This document shows positions 20,088 through 28,083 of a stretch of DNA of 53,961 nt, one piece after another (positions within the stretch are counted from its first letter, which is position 1; each line of letters opens with the position of its first letter). Under the pieces are notes generated by a model. The model did no database searches. It was not told the origin of the DNA and was given only the letters and a program-made list of their open reading frames with translations. Source of the stretch: an uncultured Mycoplasmatales bacterium (GTDB taxonomy: Bacteria; Bacillota_I; Bacilli_A; UBA3375); the NCBI GenBank assembly GCA_937936465.1, contig CALDDH010000002.1, positions 1-53,961 of the forward strand, written 5' to 3'. The position numbers and the translations under genes were made by a program.

Positions 20088-20118
20088 AATAAAAGACTAC
20101 AGTATATTGTAGTCTAAT
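20088..20118 (-). terminator. Hairpin terminator/attenuator between secG and rnr
   Basis: On the minus strand, AGACTACA and TGTAGTCT (20115-20094) form a perfect 8-bp stem with a 6-base loop. TTTTATTATTTTT follows, and the rnr ribosome-binding site comes directly after. It is placed so that readthrough sets rnr-smpB-pyrG expression relative to secG. Confidence 0.75.
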
Positions 20119-20373
20119 TTAAATATATGTAAATAATCCTGCTCCAATAGCCATATATAAGACACTCAGAAAAATAAAACAAAAAACTGAAAAGATTGTT
20201 GAGCGAAATAAAAATAATTCAAAGCCTCTTTTCACTCTTTTTTCTGAATCAGTTGCATCACCAATTAATCCAGTTCTTTGTGACGGTTGTAATATTACTA
20301 TTAAAATTAATATAAAACTAAATATAATCATTAAGAACTCAATTATTTGTAAAATATTATCTGTGTTCATCAT
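20119..20373 (-). CDS. secG: Protein translocase subunit SecG
   Basis: This 84-residue protein has two transmembrane segments (about 7-28 and 55-80). The connecting loop holds the SecG-typical LQPSQRTGLIGDATDS region. SecG stimulates SecYEG translocation with SecA. The secG-rnr-smpB order is conserved in Firmicutes. GGAGG precedes the start. Confidence 0.88.
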   Translation of the reverse strand: MMNTDNILQIIEFLMIIFSFILILIVILQPSQRTGLIGDATDSEKRVKRGFELFLFRSTIFSVFCFIFLSVLYMAIGAGLFTYI

Positions 20374-20403
20374 TCCTCCAAATTTTTATCTATTTCTTAT
20401 GTA

Positions 20404-20856
20404 TTAAAACTTAACTTTAAAGAACCATGGTTTTTTCTTGTCATTTGCTCTTTGAACAAATAATTTAACTTCATCATAGTCTTTATTTTCTCCAACAATT
20501 TCATATCCATCTGCTAAATATTGCTTTAATGATAAATAGTTCATATTAAGAACAAAATAAACATAAAGATATATTGCAAAAAATAATAAACCTAACATTA
20601 GAATCAATAATAAGATTGAACTAATATAAAATGGAAAAAGCCAAAAAATAAGCACCATTGCAATCATAACACTTGGTATTCCAACTAATGCAATTATTGC
20701 ACCATTAAAATAAAATGCTTTGAATTGTTTTCTCATTACAGCTAATATTAAAACTATTATTTGCCCTACCCACGGAATCAATCCAAATAATAAATAATTT
20801 GCCATACCTGTTCTTAATTCTTTTCGTTCTAATCCTTTTTCAAGTGTAATTAACAT
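20404..20856 (-). CDS. Unrecognised small membrane protein, tandem paralogue 4
   Basis: I do not recognise this family. The 150-residue protein starts ITLEKGLERKELRTG, then has a transmembrane segment ending RKQFKA (about 20-47). One or two more hydrophobic segments (about 55-108) follow. A cytoplasmic tail carries NYLSLKQYLADGY and ends FVQRANDKKKPWFFKVKF. The same tail closes the three neighbouring paralogues. It has its own extended -10 promoter in the 71-bp gap upstream and a GAGGGG ribosome-binding site. The most similar neighbour is the 20928-21416 gene. Confidence 0.75.
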   Translation of the reverse strand: MLITLEKGLERKELRTGMANYLLFGLIPWVGQIIVLILAVMRKQFKAFYFNGAIIALVGIPSVMIAMVLIFWLFPFYISSILLLILMLGLLFFAIYLYVYFVLNMNYLSLKQYLADGYEIVGENKDYDEVKLFVQRANDKKKPWFFKVKF

Positions 20857-20899
20857 TACCCCTCTTTCCTAATACTTTTAATATTTATAATATGAATAT

Positions 20900-20908
20900 A
20901 TTATAACA
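20900..20908 (-). promoter_or_regulatory. Extended -10 promoter for paralogue 4
   Basis: The minus strand reads TGTTATAAT (908-900), a TG-N-TATAAT extended -10 with no good -35. It lies in the 71-bp spacer between the third and fourth paralogue, so the last copy can be expressed independently. Confidence 0.5.
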
Positions 20909-20927
20909 TATTTGACTAATTTATATA

Positions 20928-21416
20928 CTAAATTTTCAATATGAAAAACCAAGGTTTTTTCTTTTCATTTGCTCTTTGAACAAATAACTGAACTTCTCGA
21001 TAATCTTTATTATGAGATGTAATAACATATCCATCTTCTAAGTATTTCTTCAATGATAAATAATTAAGATTCAAAGTTGAATAAACAAAAAAATAAATTA
21101 TAATTAAGATGAAAGAAAAGATTGATAAAGCGATACTAAATAAGGTTATAAATGCTACCATTTCAATTTGGATTGATGCCATCAAAAGGATTGAGATAAA
21201 TCCGAATAATAATAGAATTAATAACATATCAAATAATAAAACACCAATTGCTATTAATATATTATTTAAAATTGCACCTTTAAATTGCTTTCTCATTATT
21301 GCTAATATTAATGTAATAAATATTCCAACATATGGTATTAAAGCAAATAATACATAATATGCATTTCCTGTTTCTAATTGTTTCTTTTCAAAGCCTTTTT
21401 CTAATGTTATTTTCAT
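20928..21416 (-). CDS. Unrecognised small membrane protein, tandem paralogue 3
   Basis: This 162-residue member of the same family starts ITLEKGFEKKQLETG. A hydrophobic segment ending RKQFKG follows, then a longer hydrophobic middle (about 50-120) than in the other copies. The tail is NYLSLKKYLEDGY ... FVQRANEKKKPWFFILKI. It lies 13 bases downstream of paralogue 2. Shared identity with paralogue 4 is highest in the tail (LFVQRAN.KKKPWFF), which suggests a recent duplication. No catalytic motif is seen; a membrane scaffold or sensor role is possible but unsupported. Confidence 0.75.
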   Translation of the reverse strand: MKITLEKGFEKKQLETGNAYYVLFALIPYVGIFITLILAIMRKQFKGAILNNILIAIGVLLFDMLLILLLFGFISILLMASIQIEMVAFITLFSIALSIFSFILIIIYFFVYSTLNLNYLSLKKYLEDGYVITSHNKDYREVQLFVQRANEKKKPWFFILKI

Positions 21417-21429
21417 ATCTCCCTTTTTT

Positions 21430-21885
21430 TTAAAATTTCAATACTTGAAACCATGGTTTTTTCTTGTTTTTAGCTTGTTCAACAAATTTTTGTATTTCTT
21501 GATCATCTTGATCACCTTGGTCATCCTTGACCACATAACCATTTTCTAAATATTGTTTTAAAGATAAACAATTTGCATTTAAAATATAATAGACTGAAAA
21601 ATAAACAGATAGACTCAAGAAGAAGATTGATGAAGCCATTAAAATAGTATCTCCTGGTTCAAAACCAATTAGTGAAAATAATACAAGACCAGCAATCATT
21701 ATTGCAAGTATCATTAGATAAACAACAAATTGATTTAATAATATTCCTTTAAATTGTTTTCTCAATATTGTTAAAACTAACAATATTATAGATCCAAACC
21801 AAGGCATCAGTCCCCATAATAAATATAATGAATATCCAGTTTTAACTTCCTTTGTTTCAAACCCTTTTTCTAAAATTATTTTCAT
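21430..21885 (-). CDS. Unrecognised small membrane protein, tandem paralogue 2
   Basis: This 151-residue family member has N-terminal IILEKGFETKEVKTG and a first transmembrane segment with LMPWFGSII and RKQFKG. A second hydrophobic stretch covers about 55-105. The tail has NCLSLKQYLENGY and ends FVEQAKNKKKPWFQVLKF. An acidic GDQDDQ insert sits before the last helix. It has a promoter of its own at 21909-21936. Confidence 0.75.
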   Translation of the reverse strand: MKIILEKGFETKEVKTGYSLYLLWGLMPWFGSIILLVLTILRKQFKGILLNQFVVYLMILAIMIAGLVLFSLIGFEPGDTILMASSIFFLSLSVYFSVYYILNANCLSLKQYLENGYVVKDDQGDQDDQEIQKFVEQAKNKKKPWFQVLKF

Positions 21886-21908
21886 TGTTCTCCTTATTTA
21901 TATTGTAT

Positions 21909-21936
21909 ATTGTATCATGCTTGTAATCTTTTACAA
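21909..21936 (-). promoter_or_regulatory. Promoter for paralogues 2-3
   Basis: On the minus strand TTGTAA (936-931), a 16-bp spacer and TACAAT (914-909) lie in the 51-bp gap between paralogue 1 and 2. AAGGAG follows before the ATG. The -35 is only moderately conserved. Confidence 0.45.
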
Positions 21937-22404
21937 TTAAAAACTTATATATTGAAACCAAGGTTTTTTTATTTCTTTTGATTTAGCAATAAATTGTTTT
22001 GTTTTTTTTGTTTCTTGATTATTTTCACAAATTATATACCCATCATCTAAATATTGATTAAGTGATAAATAATTAGCATTAAAGCAGTAATATATAATTA
22101 AGATTATTTTGACTACGTCCGCTACCAAACCAATTGCAAGCATAACGTAAATAAATGTTAAACTAATTGATTCATTAGTAATCATCATAACTGATAATTG
22201 AATGGCTGTAAAAATAATTGCAATGATTATTTTCAGAGCATAACTAGTTAAAAAGACTCCCTTAAATTGTTTTTTACTTATAGTTAAAATTAAGAAAATT
22301 ATTTCTCCAATTAATGGTATTAAACCAATTAATAATAGATATGATTTCCCAACAAATACTTTCTTCTGACTATTATCTTTTTCTAGTAATAATTGCATAC
22401 ACAC
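21937..22404 (-). CDS. Unrecognised small membrane protein, tandem paralogue 1
   Basis: This is the first-transcribed and most diverged of the four copies (155 residues). The N-terminus is LLLEKDNSQKKVFVG. A transmembrane segment with LIPLIGEII is followed by KKQFKG, and two more hydrophobic segments come next. The tail has NYLSLNQYLDDGY and ends KEIKKPWFQYISF. A strong GGAGGAG ribosome-binding site precedes it. It follows thiN by 29 bases and may be cotranscribed with it. Confidence 0.75.
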   Translation of the reverse strand: MCMQLLLEKDNSQKKVFVGKSYLLLIGLIPLIGEIIFLILTISKKQFKGVFLTSYALKIIIAIIFTAIQLSVMMITNESISLTFIYVMLAIGLVADVVKIILIIYYCFNANYLSLNQYLDDGYIICENNQETKKTKQFIAKSKEIKKPWFQYISF

Positions 22405-22433
22405 TCCTCCTTTATAATATCCTATTTAACTTA

Positions 22434-23057
22434 TTAATCTCTGATTGTTTTTATACAAATTAATTTACCACTTTTAAAATTGACTTCTCCAACTATATCA
22501 TTTAGTTGATTACTAATACAAATTGGGTCATTAACTTTTAAAGTGTAATCTTCCAGTTGATATTTAAATCCTTTAATTGATAACCCTGACACTAATTCTT
22601 GAGCAAAAAATGAATAATAATAATATTTTGATGGATTAAATATTGTTTTTGATTTTAACAATGATATTTCTGAGTAATCATTAATATAGATCATATTTGA
22701 TTTTAAATTAAGTAAGTTACTATATAAATGATCTATTCTATTTGTACTTGCATACCCAACAATATATATTTGCAAATTATTATAACTATTATTTAAATAA
22801 TTTAAAGCAGCTCTAAAATCTGTTTGATCCTTGATTGTTGGTAATTTAATAATATTTATTTTAGATATCTCTAATCTCTTTTTATTTTTAATAGAATCCA
22901 AATCACCAATTAAAAAATCAATTGAAATATTTTGATCTGTCAAGTGATTATATCCCCCGTCAACAGCAACAACTAAATTAATTTTTTTTTTTATTTTAAG
23001 TTTATTTAAATTCACGTTTCCAATATCACCAGCTAGAACTAATAATATATTATTCAT
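22434..23057 (-). CDS. thiN: Thiamine pyrophosphokinase
   Basis: ThiN transfers pyrophosphate from ATP to thiamine to make thiamine diphosphate, the cofactor Dxs needs. The visible motifs are VVAVDGGYNHL, IGDLDSI, the DQTDFRAALNYL segment and GYASTNRIDHLYSNL. Length 207 residues. The order prkC-rsgA-rpe-thiN is as in Bacillus. No thiamine biosynthesis genes or TPP riboswitch are visible, which suggests thiamine is imported. Confidence 0.92.
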   Translation of the reverse strand: MNNILLVLAGDIGNVNLNKLKIKKKINLVVAVDGGYNHLTDQNISIDFLIGDLDSIKNKKRLEISKINIIKLPTIKDQTDFRAALNYLNNSYNNLQIYIVGYASTNRIDHLYSNLLNLKSNMIYINDYSEISLLKSKTIFNPSKYYYYSFFAQELVSGLSIKGFKYQLEDYTLKVNDPICISNQLNDIVGEVNFKSGKLICIKTIRD

Positions 23058-23694
23058 TTTCTAATATCTCTATTCTTTGATTCATTTGTGTATTAAACAA
23101 ATAACTTCCAGCAACTAAAATATCAGCACCAGCTTTTTTAATTTCTTTAAATGTATTTCCATTTACTCCACCATCTACTTCTATTAAAAAGTTATACATT
23201 ATTTTTAATTGATTTAATTGTTTTATCTTTTGTGTACTTGATTCAATATATGTCTGTCCACCAAACCCTGGGTGAACACTCATAACAACAACAACATCAA
23301 CCTTTGGTAAATAATCAATGATTTGCTCAATCTTTGTTTCTGGTTTAATTGCTAATCCAACTTTAATATTATTTTTTTTAATTAATTTAATTAAACCATC
23401 TATATCTTCATCTATTTCAAAATGAATAGTTATTAATTCAAGATCTAACTTAATATAATCTTCAATATATTTAGTTGGATTTTCAATCATTAAGTGAACA
23501 TCCAATTTTTTATTTGATTTATTTTTAATAGATTTAATTAAATCATGTCCAAAAGTTAAATTTGGAACAAAATGTCCATCCATTACATCTAGATGAATCC
23601 ATTGACAATTGCTATTGTTTAATTTAATTATTTCACTTTCTAAATTTAAAAAATCAGCTGCTAATAATGATGGTGCAATAATTACTTTATTCAT
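23050..23694 (-). CDS. rpe: Ribulose-phosphate 3-epimerase
   Basis: This TIM-barrel enzyme interconverts ribulose 5-phosphate and xylulose 5-phosphate. Active-site motifs are HLDVMDGHFVPNLTFG, VHLMIENP, VMSVHPGFGGQ and EVDGGVNGNT. The length of 214 residues is normal. It overlaps rsgA by 4 bases and thiN by 8. Confidence 0.96.
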   Translation of the reverse strand: MNKVIIAPSLLAADFLNLESEIIKLNNSNCQWIHLDVMDGHFVPNLTFGHDLIKSIKNKSNKKLDVHLMIENPTKYIEDYIKLDLELITIHFEIDEDIDGLIKLIKKNNIKVGLAIKPETKIEQIIDYLPKVDVVVVMSVHPGFGGQTYIESSTQKIKQLNQLKIMYNFLIEVDGGVNGNTFKEIKKAGADILVAGSYLFNTQMNQRIEILENE

Positions 23695-24548
23695 TTCAAA
23701 CCCCTAACTTGATGCAACATTTTTATATAATAATTATATCTAGTTGCAAGTATTTCTTGATCTTCAACTAACTTTTTAATTTGACAATTAGGCTCTTGAT
23801 CGTGGAAACAACCTTTATACTTACAACCCGGTGAATACTCAACAAAATCAGGATAATTATCACGTAATTGATTATCTTTAAAATCTAAATCTAAAGATGA
23901 AAATCCTGGTGTGTCAATTAAGTATATATTTTTATAGCTATAAAAAGTAACTTCACGCGTTGTGTGTTTACCTCTTCCTAAAACCCTTGATATTTCTTGG
24001 GTTTGAAGATCTAAATTAGGAATCAGATAATTAATAATAGTACTTTTACCAACTCCACTTTGACCAGTTATGACATATTTATCTGATGTAAGATTTAAAT
24101 TTAATTGATCTTGGAAATCATCATATGGACTATAAATAACAGTATATCCAACTTTTTGATAATAAGACATTGTTTTTTTTAAACTACTCAACTCAGCAAT
24201 ACTTAATAAATCAATTTTAGTTATAATGATTATGATATCTAATTTATTGATTTCCATAATTAAAATCATTCTATCAAGTAGTCCTAAGTTAAGTTTAGGT
24301 TCAATTGCCGATGTTACTAAAATACAATTTTGAACATTAGCAATTAAAGGCCTTTGTAAGTAATTAGTTCTTTTTTTAACTGCAATAATATAGTTGAAAT
24401 CAAGATCTACTTCAACATCATCACCAACAATTATTTTTTGTTTATTTTGTTTTAATTTTTTAGATGCTCGGCATTCAATTATTTGATTATCAATTGATAC
24501 ATAAAAAAAACTAGATAATGCTCTTATAACTACAGCAGTCTTAATCAT
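23691..24548 (-). CDS. rsgA: Ribosome small subunit GTPase RsgA
   Basis: RsgA is a circularly permuted GTPase that acts late in 30S assembly. An N-terminal OB domain comes first. The order G4 (TKIDL) then G1 (GQSGVGKST) then G3 (DTPGF) shows the permutation. A C-terminal zinc knuckle has C-x4-C-x-H-x5-C (CKYKGCFHDQEPNC). Length 285 residues. It overlaps prkC and rpe. Confidence 0.96.
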   Translation of the reverse strand: MIKTAVVIRALSSFFYVSIDNQIIECRASKKLKQNKQKIIVGDDVEVDLDFNYIIAVKKRTNYLQRPLIANVQNCILVTSAIEPKLNLGLLDRMILIMEINKLDIIIIITKIDLLSIAELSSLKKTMSYYQKVGYTVIYSPYDDFQDQLNLNLTSDKYVITGQSGVGKSTIINYLIPNLDLQTQEISRVLGRGKHTTREVTFYSYKNIYLIDTPGFSSLDLDFKDNQLRDNYPDFVEYSPGCKYKGCFHDQEPNCQIKKLVEDQEILATRYNYYIKMLHQVRGLK

Positions 24549-26248
24549 TGCTCTGACTCATCTGTTGAAGTTTGAAGTAATAATGAATCATCTTGATTTG
24601 GACAAATTCCATCACTAACAGTTATTTCTACTGTACTTCCATCCTCAACTATAGATCCAGAACTAGGTGATTGCTTAACTACAATTCCATCACCATATAT
24701 ATCATCACATTGATATGTACGTGAAATATTTATATCATTATCATCAGCCCATGTTGATACTTGATCTTCTTTTAATGTAATAAAGTTTGGCATACTAATT
24801 TCTTTTTTACCTTCACTGACTGTAATAGTAATTTCATCACCTTTTTCTAGTTCAGATCCTGAAACAGGATCTTGATCAATTATTATTCCTTGAGTTACAG
24901 AATTTTGTTCATATTCAATTTTAACTTTTAACCCTAATTCTTCTAAAGTTGTTTGGACATCTGTATAAATTAATCCAGAATAATCATCTAATATTATTTT
25001 TTCTTTACCAGAGGATACAGTTAAAATGATTATTTGATCTTTTTCTAAATCTGTATTAGCTTTAGGTTTTGTTTCAATAATTGTGTTTTCATTATATTCA
25101 TCACTTATTTGATATTTAATTTCTATTTTATCTTCATCTACACCAATTATTTTCAAGATATTTTCAGCAATATCAATGTTTTCACCAATTAAATCAGGCA
25201 TTTCATTAGTCTTATAATTAGAAATAAATAAGCCAATTATTAAGCATGAAATTACTATTAATGAAGTTATTAAAATTATTTTTTTTATTTTATTAACTTT
25301 TTTCTTTTTTTGTTCTTTCTTATTTTCTTCATCTAAATTAAAATCACCATCTAACTTAATTGTTTTTTCAAGTTCTTCTTTTTCTAATAGATCATCTGCA
25401 AAAAATATTTTTTCAACATTTTCTTGTTCAACTAAAAATACTTTATCTAAATCTTTTAATACTTCTTCGGCATTTTTATACCGATTGCTTAGTCTCTTTG
25501 CTGTAGCTTTTATAACAATATTTTCTAAGCTTTGACTCACTTGACTTACTTGCATTTTGATTGATGGAAGTGGCTGATTTAATTGTTTCATCATAATTAC
25601 TGTTGGTTTTTCTCCTGTAAATGGAGCACTACCACAAAGTAATTCATACATTAATATTCCAATTGAATAAATATCAGTTTGAGCACTGCTTTCACTTCTA
25701 TTTAATGTTTCAGGAGCAACATATTGTGGTGTACCCATCAAACTTTGAGTTCTTGTTATATCTTCTTCCATAATATCAGCAATTCCAAAATCAGTTATTT
25801 TAATTTTTTTTTCTATATCAATTAAAATATTTTGCCCTTTAATATCTTTGTGAATAACATTGCTTTTATGCGCATGCTGAAGGCCACTTAATATCTTTTT
25901 ACTAATTTCAACAGCTTCTGTTGGACTTATTTTACCACTTATTTTTAAGTATTCTTTTAAAGTCATTCCTTCAACATATTCTTGAGCAATAAAATGACGA
26001 TCTTTTTCCTGGTCATATCCAACATCATATATTTTAATAATATTGGGATCATCTAGCATACTTATAAGCTCAGCTTCTCGCTTGAAATACTTTAATTTTC
26101 TTTGATCTATATTATCATTTTTTAATACTTTTAATGAAATCTCCAGTTCATTTATTCGATCATATGCTAAATATACATTTGCTGTTCCACCTTCACCAAT
26201 TTTACGAATTATTTCATATTGTCCACATACTATATCTTTAGCTATCAT
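24545..26248 (-). CDS. prkC: PASTA-domain serine/threonine protein kinase
   Basis: An N-terminal Hanks kinase domain (about 1-270) has the glycine loop GEGGTANVY, a catalytic loop HKDIKGQNIL, DFGIAD, and an activation loop RTQSLMGTPQYVAPE. A juxtamembrane acidic/basic linker is followed by one transmembrane helix (about 325-345). Three external PASTA domains (about 350-545) come last. Such kinases sense muropeptides or lipid II and phosphorylate division and wall proteins, so this is good evidence for peptidoglycan or a related wall. The 567-residue protein overlaps its phosphatase gene, as is typical. Confidence 0.94.
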   Translation of the reverse strand: MIAKDIVCGQYEIIRKIGEGGTANVYLAYDRINELEISLKVLKNDNIDQRKLKYFKREAELISMLDDPNIIKIYDVGYDQEKDRHFIAQEYVEGMTLKEYLKISGKISPTEAVEISKKILSGLQHAHKSNVIHKDIKGQNILIDIEKKIKITDFGIADIMEEDITRTQSLMGTPQYVAPETLNRSESSAQTDIYSIGILMYELLCGSAPFTGEKPTVIMMKQLNQPLPSIKMQVSQVSQSLENIVIKATAKRLSNRYKNAEEVLKDLDKVFLVEQENVEKIFFADDLLEKEELEKTIKLDGDFNLDEENKKEQKKKKVNKIKKIILITSLIVISCLIIGLFISNYKTNEMPDLIGENIDIAENILKIIGVDEDKIEIKYQISDEYNENTIIETKPKANTDLEKDQIIILTVSSGKEKIILDDYSGLIYTDVQTTLEELGLKVKIEYEQNSVTQGIIIDQDPVSGSELEKGDEITITVSEGKKEISMPNFITLKEDQVSTWADDNDINISRTYQCDDIYGDGIVVKQSPSSGSIVEDGSTVEITVSDGICPNQDDSLLLQTSTDESEQ

Positions 26249-26978
26249 AATGCACTCCTTTCTCTATACCAACTACAGTAATATTATCTTTACCACCTGT
26301 TGTTAAAGCTTTTTCAACTAGAAGTTTAACTTTACGATCAATTGTTTTATCTAAATTACTAATTTTTTCTATTCCTTGATCATCCACAACTTCTGTTAAT
26401 CCATCTGAGCAAATTATTAAATTATATTTTTTAGGCAAACTAAATTCTAAGATATCAATTGTAATCTTTTTACTTGTGCCAAGGGCTTGAGTTAAAACAT
26501 TACGAAAACTATTATTTTTAGCGCTCTCTGTTGTTAAAGTCCCTGCATCAATCATACTTTGAACAAGTGTATGATCTTTAGTTAATTGAGTTATTTGTGT
26601 TTGATCAATATAATATATTCTTGAATCACCAATATGACCAATATACATTTTATTATCAGATAAAATTAAGCAGCTGATTGTTGTACCCATTTTTTCTAAA
26701 TTAATATCCATAAGTGATTTTTTATATATTTTATCATTTGCTGCTTTAATTGATTGAACTAAAAAATCACTATAGTCTGATCTGAATTGATAGCTTAAAA
26801 ATTGTTCTTTCATAATATCAACAGCCATTTGTGATGCAACATCACCTGCATTATGGCCACCCATACCATCAGCAACAACATATAATGTATCACCAAAATG
26901 ATTTTTAATAATTAAAAAAGAATCTTCATTATTTTCACGAAAATTCCCAATGTCACTTTCAACACTATGCTTGATCAT
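26238..26978 (-). CDS. prpC: PP2C-family protein phosphatase (PrpC/Stp)
   Basis: This 246-residue metal-dependent phosphatase reverses the PASTA kinase. Metal and phosphate motifs are VRENNEDS-like (FRENNEDSF), VADGMGGHNAGDVAS, GHIGDSRIYY, ICSDGLTEVV and GGKDNITVV. It overlaps rlmN by 14 bases and prkC by 11, so both signalling partners are made together. Confidence 0.95.
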   Translation of the reverse strand: MIKHSVESDIGNFRENNEDSFLIIKNHFGDTLYVVADGMGGHNAGDVASQMAVDIMKEQFLSYQFRSDYSDFLVQSIKAANDKIYKKSLMDINLEKMGTTISCLILSDNKMYIGHIGDSRIYYIDQTQITQLTKDHTLVQSMIDAGTLTTESAKNNSFRNVLTQALGTSKKITIDILEFSLPKKYNLIICSDGLTEVVDDQGIEKISNLDKTIDRKVKLLVEKALTTGGKDNITVVGIEKGVHYDS

Positions 26979-28011
26979 TTTTTCTCGTTTCTTTATATCT
27001 TAATTGTCCACAAGCTCCATCAATATCTGATCCTTTTTGTTGTCTTAAAGTAACTTGTATTTTATTTTTTTTCAAAATTTTATAAAATTCTTCTGTTCTT
27101 TTATAAACTGAAGTTTCATAAGGAACTTCTTTTACTGAATTAAATGGAATTAAATTAACATGGCAATTCATCCCCCTTAATAATTGAACTAATTCTAATG
27201 CTTCCTTTGGTGAGTCATTAACATCTTTTAACATTATATATTCAAAACTAACACGACGATTAGTTTTATTTTGATATTCAACAATTGCATTCATAACTTC
27301 CTTGATATTATATGCATTATTAATTTTCATAATTTTACTACGTATTTTATCGTTTGGTGCATGTAAAGATACAGCTAAATTAACTTGTTTATCATATTCA
27401 GCAAAATCTTTTATTCTATTTGCCATCCCACTTGTAGATACAGTTATATGTCTTGCACCAATATTCAATCCTGAATTATCATTAATAACATTTAAAAATT
27501 CTAATAAATTATCATAATTATTAAATGGTTCACCAATTCCCATAACTACCAAATGAGAAACTCTTGCTTCTTGTTTTTTTAAAATTTTTTGCCAGTAAAC
27601 TACTTGAATAACTATTTCCCCTGCTGTAAGATTACGATCTAATCCTAATAATCCAGATGCACAAAAACTACAACCAACAGCACACCCAATTTGGGTTGTA
27701 ACACATACCGAATGTCCATGATTATATTTCATTAATACTGTTTCTATTAATTTACCATCATCTAACTTAATTAATAATTTTTGCGTTCCATCTGCACTTT
27801 CTTGATGTTTAACAATTTCTAAATTTGGTAATTTAAAATTAGCCTTTAAAATTTCAATTGTTTTTTGATCAATATTGTTCATTTGATCAAAATCTTCTAC
27901 TAAGTGAATATATAGCCAGTTCCAAATTTGTTTTACTCTAAATTGTGATATTCCTAAATCGATACATTCTTTCTTTAATTGTTCAAACTCAAAATTATAT
28001 ATACTTTGCAT
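26965..28011 (-). CDS. rlmN: Dual-specificity 23S rRNA/tRNA methyltransferase RlmN
   Basis: This radical SAM enzyme methylates C2 of adenine 2503 in 23S rRNA and A37 in some tRNAs. The [4Fe-4S] CX3CX2C motif is in GCAVGCSFCASG, and the C-terminal methyl-carrier cysteine is in GACGQLRY. Length 348 residues. It heads the rlmN-prpC-prkC-rsgA-rpe-thiN cluster, as in Bacillus. Confidence 0.96.
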   Translation of the reverse strand: MQSIYNFEFEQLKKECIDLGISQFRVKQIWNWLYIHLVEDFDQMNNIDQKTIEILKANFKLPNLEIVKHQESADGTQKLLIKLDDGKLIETVLMKYNHGHSVCVTTQIGCAVGCSFCASGLLGLDRNLTAGEIVIQVVYWQKILKKQEARVSHLVVMGIGEPFNNYDNLLEFLNVINDNSGLNIGARHITVSTSGMANRIKDFAEYDKQVNLAVSLHAPNDKIRSKIMKINNAYNIKEVMNAIVEYQNKTNRRVSFEYIMLKDVNDSPKEALELVQLLRGMNCHVNLIPFNSVKEVPYETSVYKRTEEFYKILKKNKIQVTLRQQKGSDIDGACGQLRYKETRKNDQA

Positions 28012-28051
28012 TTCACTCCATTTTATTTTTTTCTAATTTATCTAATAACTA

Positions 28052-28083
28052 AAATATATAAAAAAGTTGGATATACCAACTCT
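28052..28083 (-). terminator. Rho-independent terminator of ftsZ
   Basis: On the minus strand AGTTGG and CCAACT (28081-28065) pair around a 5-base loop, followed by TTTTTTATATATTTT. The hairpin begins two bases after the ftsZ stop, so the early stop codon is the natural end of that gene. Confidence 0.85.

Larger units (their letters stand above)
20404..22404 (-). repeat. Array of four tandem paralogous membrane-protein genes
   Basis: Four consecutive genes share length (150-162 residues) and topology. Conserved blocks are LEKG near the N-terminus, LIP/LMP-hydrophobic-RKQFKG, N-x-LSLKQYLEDGY, and a terminal KKPWF-hydrophobic-K/S-F/I motif. This is a gene amplification with retained reading frames, each copy with its own ribosome-binding site. 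Confidence 0.85.
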
